Below, one piece after another: positions 1 to 5,558 of a stretch of DNA of 5,558 bases. The notes beneath the pieces are model-generated. The model was not told where the DNA came from and made no database searches. It saw only the letters and a list, made by a program, of their open reading frames with translations. The translations under genes and the position numbers were made by a program. Source of the DNA: Alphaproteobacteria bacterium (GTDB taxonomy: Bacteria; Pseudomonadota; Alphaproteobacteria; SMXP01); the NCBI GenBank assembly GCA_028280675.1, contig JANQLI010000306.1, forward strand, positions 1-5,558. Direction: 5' to 3'. Numbering within the stretch: the first letter of the stretch is position 1; each line of letters opens with the position of its first letter.

Positions 1-1717
1 CGATATTTTTGCAACGGCGGGATGGAATGTCATCACGCTGAAATACGGCAAAAAGCAAATGGCCGCGTTTCAACATAAAGGCGGGGACGCCTTGCGTGAA
101 TGGATCGATAGCTGCCCCAATGCGCTTTATGCGGCGCTTACCTATAAAGGAGGCGCTGCCTGGCGCGCGCAACTCCTGTCCGAGATTGGTGAGGTCGCGG
201 GCATTCCGCAATTGCTCACCCAATATGATGATGACGAACTGGCCGAGCTCATGACCGAGCTTGGCGGGCATTGCATGGAGACGATTCTCGAAGCCTTCAA
301 TCAAATCGAAGACGATCGCCCGTGTTTGTTTATTGCTTATACAATCAAAGGCTATGGCTTGCCTTTGGCAGGGCACAAAGACAATCACGCAGGGTTGATG
401 AACGCAACGCAAGTGCATACCTTGCGCGATCGCTTGCAGATTGCCGAAGGTGACGAATGGGCGCCTTTAGCGGGGCTTTCTCAAGGTGATGTCACTGCGC
501 TCAACGATTATCTTGAGGCCATCCCTTTTACGCAGCCGTCTGACCGTCAACCTGTAGCGGCGAAAATAGCTGTACCGGATGCAGCTTCTTTTCCAAAACC
601 TGGTGCATCGAAAGAAGCGACCCAAACCGCGTTCGGAAAAATCCTCAACGATTTGGCGCGTGGAGAGAGCGAGCTTGCCGATCGTATCGTCACCACATCG
701 CCGGACGTGACGGTCTCGACCAATTTGGGTGCGTGGGTCAATCAACGCGGGCTGTTTAACCGCGATGAACGGGTCGATATTTTTCGGGAAGAAAAAATTG
801 AATCGGCGCAAAAATGGGTGATGACGGATAAGGGGCAACACCTGGAACTTGGGATTGCTGAGAACAACCTCTTTATTATTTTGGGTGCGCTTGGGATGTC
901 GCATCATTTGTTTGGCGAGCGTTTGCTGCCGATCGGCACGGTTTATGATCCGTTTATTTCGCGCGGGCTTGATGCGCTGAATTATGCGGCTTATCAAGAT
1001 GCGCGGTTTATGCTGGTGGCAACCCCCTCTGGTGTGACGCTTGGCCCCGAAGGCGGGGCGCATCAATCGATCAACACGCCGCTGATTGGGATGGCGCAGC
1101 CGGGCCTGACTTATTTTGAACCCGCTTATGTGGATGAGCTCAGCACCATCATGCGCTGGGGGTTTGAGCACATGCAGGCGGATGACGGCGGCTCGGTTTA
1201 TTTGCGCCTCACGACGCGGCCGCTGGAACAGGTCGCACGGTCTTACAATGAGGCGGATCTTCTGAAAGGCGCGTATTGGCATGTGCCGCCGCAAGACGGG
1301 GCGGAGCTTGCCATTGTTTATACAGGCGCCGTTGCGCCCGAGGCTATTGAGGCCCATGCGCAATTGCTCGAAGATATTCCAGGCGCTGGATTGCTGGCTG
1401 TGCCGTCGGCGGATGTGTTGCACCGCGATTGGATGCGCTCGACACGGGGGTCTTGGAAACGTGATGTGCCAGCCGACCCCAGCCACATCGCGCAGTTGCT
1501 CAAGCCCTTAGCGCCAAATGCCGGATTGGTGACGGTGATCGATGGCGCACCGACAACGCTCTCATGGCTTGGGGCCGTGCGTGGGCACCGTGTTGCGCCA
1601 CTTGGCATTGAAACCTTTGGCCAGTCTGGCGACTTAATCGATCTTTATGACGCTTATGGCTTAGACGCCAATGCGATCCTGGAAGCGTGCGCGTCGCTGT
1701 ATGTGCCGCGGGATTAA
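1..1717 (+). CDS. ThDP-dependent transketolase / pyruvate dehydrogenase E1 (AceE-like) enzyme, 5'-truncated by window
   Basis: The reading frame is open from the first complete codon at base 2, so the Met at 59 is internal and the true start lies upstream. The first visible residues (DIFATAGWNVI) match the stretch that follows the GDG...N cofactor motif in homodimeric pyruvate dehydrogenase E1 (AceE). The ThDP pyrophosphate motif and roughly the first 200 or more residues are therefore missing from view. Visible landmarks are TIKGYG (341-358), a His-rich active-site loop HKDNHAGLM (374-397), GIAE (851-862) whose Glu is the expected ThDP-activating glutamate of the pyrimidine domain, and GPEGGAHQS (1043-1069), equivalent to the AceE GEGLQHEDGHS segment. 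A transketolase-type C-terminal domain follows from about 1290. The family transfers or releases two-carbon units from 2-oxo acids or ketoses in the cytoplasm. The HKDNHAGLM loop differs from AceE (KNIAHQVKKMN), so I call a related transketolase-like enzyme rather than true AceE. It ends in TAA, overlapping the convergent transporter gene. Confidence 0.85.
   Translation, partial: DIFATAGWNVITLKYGKKQMAAFQHKGGDALREWIDSCPNALYAALTYKGGAAWRAQLLSEIGEVAGIPQLLTQYDDDELAELMTELGGHCMETILEAFNQIEDDRPCLFIAYTIKGYGLPLAGHKDNHAGLMNATQVHTLRDRLQIAEGDEWAPLAGLSQGDVTALNDYLEAIPFTQPSDRQPVAAKIAVPDAASFPKPGASKEATQTAFGKILNDLARGESELADRIVTTSPDVTVSTNLGAWVNQRGLFNRDERVDIFREEKIESAQKWVMTDKGQHLELGIAENNLFIILGALGMSHHLFGERLLPIGTVYDPFISRGLDALNYAAYQDARFMLVATPSGVTLGPEGGAHQSINTPLIGMAQPGLTYFEPAYVDELSTIMRWGFEHMQADDGGSVYLRLTTRPLEQVARSYNEADLLKGAYWHVPPQDGAELAIVYTGAVAPEAIEAHAQLLEDIPGAGLLAVPSADVLHRDWMRSTRGSWKRDVPADPSHIAQLLKPLAPNAGLVTVIDGAPTTLSWLGAVRGHRVAPLGIETFGQSGDLIDLYDAYGLDANAILEACASLYVPRD
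1714..1717. other. Overlapping convergent stop codons sharing TTAA
   Basis: The plus-strand gene stops with TAA at 1715-1717, and the minus-strand fusion gene stops with TAA read from 1716 to 1714, so the palindrome TTAA serves both. There is no intergenic space here and no recognisable intrinsic terminator, so each transcript must end inside the opposing coding region or beyond. Confidence 0.9.
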
Positions 1718-3828
1718 CCCCGGCCGGTTTCGGCAAACAAATCGCGATCCTTATTGCGCCAAGCATTGGCAAAGCGCCAAATCACTTTGCCGCGCGTCAA
1801 CCACGCCACGCGGGCGCCATGACGGTCATTAAGCAAAGTGTGTTTCGCAAGCCAAGGTGTTACGGTTTCCACTTTATCGCCAATGATGTTGTAGACTTTT
1901 TTGGTTTGCGCCACCCGTTCTGGGTTTATTTGTCCCTCGCCCACGCTCATATCCGTGATCACGATACCGGGACTCATGTAACAGACCTTCACGGGGCTTT
2001 TCTTGGTCTCTTTGATCAATGACTTGGTGAAGTGGGTTAGCGCGTTCTTGGTCGATCCGTAGACGGATAGGCCTGGGTTTTGGCGGCCGTCGCTGCCAAA
2101 GCCTTCGAAATTATAAATTTCGCCAAACCCTTGTTTTTCCATTTCACGCAAAGCAATGCGCGATGCATTGATCATCCCAAGCACATTGGTGTGGACAACG
2201 CTGTCGAACTGGTCTTCGTCAAGCTCAGCAATCGCCATGCCTTTATTGGCAATACCGGCATTGTTAATCCACACATCGACTTTGCCAAACGTCTTTGCGG
2301 CTTCGGTCCATAGATTTTCGAGTTGCGCTTCATCACTCACATCACATGGCACTCCAATGATGCGGCGGCCGGTTTCATTCGCAATAGGCGCGAGGTGTGA
2401 GAGGGCTTTATCAACGGAGCTTTGGCTGCGCCCTGTGATCACCACATCGTTGTTGAGACGCAGGAAGTGTTCGGCAAGGCCAAGTCCGATGCCCCGTGTG
2501 CTGCCGGTGACCACGACTGTTAGGTCATCGCGTCCCGGCTCTGGCTCACCGGCTTTGAAGCGCACAATCATGCACCACACAAAGAGAAAAATATTGATTA
2601 CGCCCATGAGTAAGAATGGACCTGATGAGATCACGTCAAATAACAGACCGCCCACCACCGCGACGAACAAAATACCCATGGCGCCCGTCATACTAAAGAA
2701 ACCAATAATCGTGCCGCGTTCGGCCACCGGGGCCTCTTGCCCGATCAACGCCGTTGAAGCGATGAGGCCGCTGACATAGCCAAATCCGAGCAGAGCAAAA
2801 TAAGGTATCGCGCCGCTATGAACCGGGCTTTCGATGAACCCAATGCTTAGATACCCCACTGCAGCGAGAAAAGCGGCAAGGCCCATCGCGCTCACGCGGT
2901 TCATACGATCACAAATACGCCCCATAAAGGGAGACCAGAACAGGGCGACGGTGGATGCGACCGCGGCCGTATTGGTCGCCGCAGCGGCGGCTTCATTCTC
3001 AGAGATATTCAGCTCAGGTGCGACTTTCACCGCCCACAGACTGACAAAAAGTCCAATGATCGTGAGGTCCGCGCGCGCTGCAAATGAATTGGCGTAGGCG
3101 AGCGCAATGCGCGGGTTTTTCGCCGCTTTAATGCCGTCAACGAATAACGTTTTGAACGGAATGCGCTGGCTATATGTCGAAGGTGTGCCGCCTTTCAGGC
3201 CGAATTGGAATATGACGGCCGCGATGATGCATATGATGGTAATAATCAACCAGGCTGTCTTCACCGCTTCAACGGGATCCATACCCTGACCTTCGAAATA
3301 AAACGGCAAACGGCCAAATGTCAGGATTAAGGTCACGACGCCAAGGCCGTTAAAGATTGAGGCGATACCCACAAATGTCCCGCGATCCGACTCTTTGGGG
3401 TAATCGTTTACAATGGTCGCCATGGTGCTCGACATCGCCGCCGCGGCGAGGGCGTGTAGTACCCGGAAGAGGTAGAGATCGGACATGCTGTCGGCATAGG
3501 GATAAAGGAAGAAGGTCAGGCCAAGCAATGCAGTGCCAATGACAAGGACAATCCGGCGGCCATAGCGATCCGAAAGAATGCCTGCGATCGGAATAAAGAG
3601 GATGGCTAAGATTTCGCCCCACAATTGCAGGCCAGCAGTTTCGGCGCCAAGCTCCCCTTGGGGAATGCCAAGGACGGTTGTCAGGACGAGGGCTTGCCCG
3701 AAATTGAAAAAGCCGAGAATACCAATGGCGTAAAATGCAGCCCACATATAGGTCCATACGTGAACAAAATTGACGCCTTCAACAAGGCCAATCGGGCCCC
3801 ATTGTTTGCCTTTATTAATCTGCGACAT
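1714..3828 (-). CDS. MFS transporter fused to a C-terminal NAD(P)-dependent SDR domain
   Basis: This single 704-residue frame has two modules. Residues about 20-425 form an MFS permease with about 12 hydrophobic helices. The loop-2/3 motif GILSDRYGRR lies at 83-92, with a degenerate copy GRICDRMNR at 303-311, marking the two six-helix halves. A polar linker (about 425-436, rich in Glu, Pro, Gly and Asp) leads to a full SDR domain: TGSTRGIG at 441-448, Arg467 after the second strand (suggests NADP(H)), CDV at 495-497, NNAG at 522-525, and a likely Ser579-Tyr590-Lys594 active site (YGSTK). Because MFS C-termini are normally cytoplasmic, the reductase should face the cytosol and its nicotinamide pool. 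The C-terminal part (VETVTPWL, AWLTRGKVIWRF) resembles NYC1/NOL-type chlorophyll b reductases from memory. The ATG at 3828 has a modest GGGA Shine-Dalgarno six bases upstream. The gene is probably cotranscribed with the upstream SDR. Substrate unknown. Confidence 0.9.
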   Translation of the reverse strand: MSQINKGKQWGPIGLVEGVNFVHVWTYMWAAFYAIGILGFFNFGQALVLTTVLGIPQGELGAETAGLQLWGEILAILFIPIAGILSDRYGRRIVLVIGTALLGLTFFLYPYADSMSDLYLFRVLHALAAAAMSSTMATIVNDYPKESDRGTFVGIASIFNGLGVVTLILTFGRLPFYFEGQGMDPVEAVKTAWLIITIICIIAAVIFQFGLKGGTPSTYSQRIPFKTLFVDGIKAAKNPRIALAYANSFAARADLTIIGLFVSLWAVKVAPELNISENEAAAAATNTAAVASTVALFWSPFMGRICDRMNRVSAMGLAAFLAAVGYLSIGFIESPVHSGAIPYFALLGFGYVSGLIASTALIGQEAPVAERGTIIGFFSMTGAMGILFVAVVGGLLFDVISSGPFLLMGVINIFLFVWCMIVRFKAGEPEPGRDDLTVVVTGSTRGIGLGLAEHFLRLNNDVVITGRSQSSVDKALSHLAPIANETGRRIIGVPCDVSDEAQLENLWTEAAKTFGKVDVWINNAGIANKGMAIAELDEDQFDSVVHTNVLGMINASRIALREMEKQGFGEIYNFEGFGSDGRQNPGLSVYGSTKNALTHFTKSLIKETKKSPVKVCYMSPGIVITDMSVGEGQINPERVAQTKKVYNIIGDKVETVTPWLAKHTLLNDRHGARVAWLTRGKVIWRFANAWRNKDRDLFAETGRG

Positions 3829-3846
3829 GCGTTTTCCCGTCCCTAA

Positions 3847-3865
3847 GCCTTCACATCGTGAAGGC
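3847..3865. repeat. Perfect 8-bp hairpin between the SDR and MFS-SDR genes
   Basis: GCCTTCAC and GTGAAGGC are exact reverse complements around a three-base ATC loop. The element lies in the 97-bp gap between the two minus-strand genes, ending 18 bases upstream of the MFS-SDR start. No U run follows in the transcript, so an intrinsic terminator is unlikely. It could stabilise or process the mRNA between the cistrons, influence translation of the transporter, or be a protein-binding palindrome. Confidence 0.5.
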
Positions 3866-3925
3866 AGTCTGCGTGTTTGCCTTAAAGGTCACTTAAAAAT
3901 AGCGGAAGATGAGTCCCTTCGCGTC

Positions 3926-4735
3926 TTACGCAAAGTCATAGCGTGCAAAAATATCACGTTTGTTGAACATAGAGCCTACAGCGCGGCTGATCATCTTCCC
4001 GGTGGTCATCCACTTGATGTGTTTGCCGGTTTCTTGATTGGCAAGAATTTCGTCAACCAACCAGGGTGTCGTGGTTTCTACATAATCACCGAGGAAATTA
4101 AGCGGTTTGATCATCTTTTCACGTTCTGCAGGATCGAGGGCTTCAATCTCCCGCAGCATGCCGTCGGTAATGTTGACCCCAGGACTGATCATGCAGACCT
4201 TCACGGGCGTGTCTTTGGTCTCGTTCTGCAAGCTTTTGGTGAAATAGTTCACGGCGCGTTTCGAGGTGCCATAGCCAATCATGCCGGGATAGATGCGCCC
4301 GTCATGACCGCCGCCAACCGTGTTGTAAATGAACCCGCCGCCTTGCGCCTTCAATCCGCGCAACGCAACCTGACAGGCTTTCATGGTGCCGATAACGTTT
4401 GCGTCAATCATGGCCCGGATCTCTTCCGGCTCTAATTCAAGAAGGGTGACGCCGGTGCGCGCATAGCCAGCATTGTTCAGCCAAATATCGACTGTCCCGA
4501 ATGTGGCTGCCGCTTTATCCCAGACGGCTTGCAATTGTTCCGTGGAGGAGACGTCGCAGGTCTGTCCAATCACTTTCGCATTGTCTTTGGCGACGCTGCT
4601 CAACTCGGCAATTGTCTGATCGATGTCCGCTTGGCCGCGTCCTGTGATGAGCACATTGTGCCCGCGTTTGAGAAATTCGCGGGCATAGCCTTTGCCAATG
4701 CCTTTGGTGCTGCCGGTAATAACCACATTGACCAT
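3926..4735 (-). CDS. Stand-alone short-chain dehydrogenase/reductase, paralogue of the fused SDR domain
   Basis: This 269-residue protein is a classical-length SDR with a Rossmann fold: TGSTKGIG at 7-14, TGRGQ at 31-35 (Arg33 suggests NADP(H)), CDV at 60-62, NNAG at 87-90, YGTSK at 155-159 (Tyr155 and Lys159 catalytic) and SPG at 184-186. It has no signal peptide or membrane helix, so it should be cytosolic. It matches the SDR half of the neighbouring fusion along its whole length, with shared CDVS, WxNNAG, PVKVC, SPG, VETxTPWL and TGKxIxR segments, pointing to gene duplication. The catalytic Ser position, eleven residues before the Tyr in the fused domain (Ser579), is His144 here, which could alter or weaken activity. 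The ATG at 4735 is chosen because it begins exactly before the first beta strand and has an AGGAAA ribosome site nine bases upstream. A 97-bp gap separates it from the fusion gene downstream. Substrate unknown. Confidence 0.9.
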   Translation of the reverse strand: MVNVVITGSTKGIGKGYAREFLKRGHNVLITGRGQADIDQTIAELSSVAKDNAKVIGQTCDVSSTEQLQAVWDKAAATFGTVDIWLNNAGYARTGVTLLELEPEEIRAMIDANVIGTMKACQVALRGLKAQGGGFIYNTVGGGHDGRIYPGMIGYGTSKRAVNYFTKSLQNETKDTPVKVCMISPGVNITDGMLREIEALDPAEREKMIKPLNFLGDYVETTTPWLVDEILANQETGKHIKWMTTGKMISRAVGSMFNKRDIFARYDFA

Positions 4736-4742
4736 CTGTGCG

Positions 4743-4748
4743 TTTCCT
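4743..4748 (-). promoter_or_regulatory. Ribosome binding site for the stand-alone SDR gene
   Basis: Read on the minus strand this is AGGAAA. The AGGA core ends nine bases before the ATG at 4735, an acceptable spacing, and supports that start. Confidence 0.5.
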
Positions 4749-4832
4749 ATTCTGTTCTGTGGGCACTTCGGTAGCCTGTCCCGGATAGGGCGTCACGCCT
4801 AAGCCGCCACCTGTCCGCATTCTGGTCTTGCG

Positions 4833-4848
4833 TTGCGGATCTCCGCAA
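4833..4848. promoter_or_regulatory. 16-bp interrupted palindrome, candidate operator
   Basis: TTGCGGA and TCCGCAA form perfect seven-base inverted arms around a two-base TC spacer. It sits about 100 bp upstream of the SDR start and 135 bp upstream of the ThDP enzyme start, where a dimeric repressor or activator could control both directions. It is not followed by a T run on either strand, so it does not look like an intrinsic terminator. No regulator gene is in the window to pair it with. Confidence 0.45.
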
Positions 4849-4862
4849 TAAATATCTGAAAC

Positions 4863-4873
4863 TAAACAGTTTA
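4863..4873. repeat. Short AT-rich inverted repeat TAAAC-A-GTTTA
   Basis: Perfect five-base arms flank a single base in the AT-rich part of the divergent region, 14 bp from the larger palindrome. It could be part of a promoter or a second protein-binding site. Such short repeats in AT-rich DNA often occur by chance. Confidence 0.25.
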
Positions 4874-4950
4874 TTCTGTGGTCCGTGGTGGATAAGTGAT
4901 CAAGTTGCGCTTGCACACTGGCCCCATCGCGATAAGCTCATGTGACTCGT

Positions 4951-4980
4951 CCAGAAGAGGCGGGAAGACGCGGGAGGACA
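4951..4980 (+). repeat. Degenerate tandem purine-rich decamers before the GTG start
   Basis: Three consecutive ten-base units are alike: ccagaagagg, cgggaagacg and cgggaggaca. The second and third agree at eight of ten positions, and the first and second at seven. The last unit is the Shine-Dalgarno site and the middle one is a weaker copy. This may be a local duplication or simply purine bias ahead of the gene. Confidence 0.35.
4972..4978 (+). promoter_or_regulatory. Ribosome binding site for the Tat-ThDP enzyme gene
   Basis: GGGAGGA sits with its GGAGG core five bases before GTG 4983. This is the strongest Shine-Dalgarno match in the window and decides the GTG start over the later in-frame ATG at 5046. 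Confidence 0.75.
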
Positions 4981-4982
4981 TC

Positions 4983-5108
4983 GTGAAAACACTCGTCAAA
5001 CAGTTTCTTAATGAAGAATTAGATCGCCGGTCTTTTACCTCGGGCATGTTGGCCCTCGGGTTCAGCGCTGCGGCGGCAGAATCGGTTTTAACGTCCGTCG
5101 CCTCTGCC
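4983..5108 (+). other. Predicted twin-arginine (Tat) signal peptide coding segment
   Basis: The first 42 codons give a basic N-region ending in Asp-Arg-Arg-Ser-Phe-Thr, then a moderately hydrophobic Gly/Ala/Leu core, a small polar stretch, and Ala-Ser-Ala before Gln43. The order fits a Tat signal, whose consensus is S/T-R-R-x-F-L-K. The Asp and Thr positions deviate from the best consensus, and the core is weakly hydrophobic, which is itself typical of Tat rather than Sec. Processing and export are inferred, not shown. Confidence 0.7.
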
Positions 5109-5558
5109 CAGGAGGGCGGCGACGGCCCTGAAATGTCTTATACGATAGAAGGCACGGGCGGCGATATTCTTGTGGAGAATCTGAAAGCAGCCGGTATTCG
5201 CAATATTTTCAGCACCACCGCCACCGGCATGACATCAATCTTCGATGCGTTGGCGGTGCGGCCTGAGATCAATTACATTCTTTCATTGCAAGAAGGGCAA
5301 GCCGCAGCCATGGCCCATGGCTATGAGCTTGCGACCAATGAAACGTCTGCTTTGCTAATTCCCGGTGTCGCGATTCCGAACGCGTCCAACAACCTTTACA
5401 ATGCCTGGAAAGATCGCTCGGCGATTGCGGTTTTATCCGATGGCGCGGCGACACCGCTTGCAGGGCGCGACAGTTTTCAGCAAATGGATGATTGGGTGGC
5501 GTCGCTTGAAGAGTTCACCAAATGGGGCTGGGAAATTCATAACCCTAAACGCATCGGT
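4983..5558 (+). CDS. ThDP-binding enzyme (acetolactate synthase/decarboxylase type) with Tat-like signal, 3'-truncated by window
   Basis: The frame runs from GTG at 4983 to the window end without a stop, giving 192 residues. GTG is preferred because a strong GGGAGGA lies five bases upstream, and because starting at the next Met (codon 22, base 5046) would delete the twin-arginine motif. Residues 14-42 look like a Tat signal: DRRSF, a hydrophobic Ala-rich stretch (21-32), then ASA before Gln43 as a likely cleavage site. Residues about 52-192 match the N-terminal pyrimidine-binding domain of ThDP enzymes. Glu104 in SLQEGQAAAMAHGYE is the expected cofactor-activating glutamate, and the segment from Leu-Ile-Pro-Gly-Val through Leu-Ser-Asp-Gly matches the conserved core. 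Relatives decarboxylate or carboligate 2-oxo acids. Most are cytosolic, so export would be unusual, although Tat carries folded cofactor-loaded proteins. The central and C-terminal ThDP pyrophosphate domains lie beyond the window. The gene is divergent from the SDR genes. Confidence 0.85.
   Translation, partial: MKTLVKQFLNEELDRRSFTSGMLALGFSAAAAESVLTSVASAQEGGDGPEMSYTIEGTGGDILVENLKAAGIRNIFSTTATGMTSIFDALAVRPEINYILSLQEGQAAAMAHGYELATNETSALLIPGVAIPNASNNLYNAWKDRSAIAVLSDGAATPLAGRDSFQQMDDWVASLEEFTKWGWEIHNPKRIG

Larger units (their letters stand above)
4736..4982. promoter_or_regulatory. Divergent intergenic regulatory region
   Basis: These 247 bp separate the minus-strand SDR/MFS-SDR genes from the plus-strand ThDP enzyme gene and must hold the promoter for each unless transcription comes from further away. 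The region contains the palindrome at 4833-4848, a small GGCGT-C-ACGCC inverted repeat at 4789-4799, an AT-rich patch at about 4846-4875 and the two ribosome sites. I could not find a convincing -35/-10 pair on either strand: candidates such as TTGCGC (4905-4910) with GATAAG (4931-4936) have poor spacing. No small gene or structured RNA is apparent. Confidence 0.6.

Noticed and set aside
59..61. ATG at 59 as the start of the first gene
   Set aside because: The frame is open upstream to the window edge, and the preceding residues (DIFATAGWNVI...) continue the conserved AceE-like sequence, so this Met is internal.
467..1486. 339-residue minus-strand open frame
   Set aside because: It lies entirely antisense to the well-supported ThDP enzyme, and its translation is rich in Arg, His and Pro with no recognisable domain. 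It is a shadow of the real gene.
1706..1734. GC-rich inverted repeats at the convergent gene ends as a bidirectional terminator
   Set aside because: The stems are only three or four uninterrupted pairs and no T run follows on either strand.
2512..2514. Internal GTG (codon 439) as a separate start for the SDR half of the fusion gene
   Set aside because: It falls inside the first beta strand, has no convincing Shine-Dalgarno sequence, and the frame runs through from the permease without interruption.
2156..2779. 207-residue plus-strand open frame
   Set aside because: It is antisense to the junction of the MFS-SDR gene, with low-complexity Ser/Pro/Arg composition. The minus-strand frame carries clear SDR and MFS motifs.
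3770..4435. 221-residue plus-strand open frame crossing the SDR gene and the gap
   Set aside because: It is antisense to the SDR and the start of the fusion gene, has no good ribosome site and shows no family motif.
4789..4799. GGCGT-C-ACGCC small palindrome as an operator or terminator
   Set aside because: Arms of five bases with a single-base centre in GC-rich DNA are readily found by chance. It is noted only as part of the intergenic region.

Overview
The window looks like bacterial chromosomal DNA of moderate GC, most likely from a proteobacterium and plausibly an alphaproteobacterium. That guess rests on protein style only: an AceE-related transketolase-like enzyme, a Tat signal peptide, and purine-rich Shine-Dalgarno sites. 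No rRNA or other marker gene is present. I see no tRNA, CRISPR array, insertion sequence or phage gene.

Layout, left to right. (1) 1-1717, plus strand: the C-terminal two-thirds or so of a large thiamine-diphosphate (ThDP) enzyme of the pyruvate dehydrogenase E1/transketolase superfamily, whose 5' end lies outside the window. (2) 1714-3828, minus strand: one continuous 704-residue frame encoding a 12-helix major facilitator (MFS) transporter fused to a complete short-chain dehydrogenase/reductase (SDR) domain. It converges on gene 1, and the two stop codons overlap in a shared TTAA. (3) 3926-4735, minus strand: a 269-residue stand-alone SDR that is a clear paralogue of the fused SDR domain. 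It lies 97 bp upstream of the fusion gene and is probably cotranscribed with it. (4) 4736-4982: a divergent intergenic region holding a 16-bp interrupted palindrome, an AT-rich patch and ribosome binding sites. (5) 4983-5558 and beyond, plus strand: the N-terminal part of a second ThDP enzyme, of the acetolactate synthase/decarboxylase type. It starts at GTG and carries an apparent twin-arginine export signal.

Together the genes suggest a small metabolic cluster: two ThDP enzymes that could cleave or join 2-oxo acids and aldehydes, two related SDRs that could reduce or oxidise carbonyl or hydroxyketone products, and a transporter physically tied to one reductase. The substrate cannot be read from the sequence. 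The most unusual elements are the MFS-SDR fusion, the apparently exported ThDP enzyme, and the His found where the stand-alone SDR should have its catalytic Ser.
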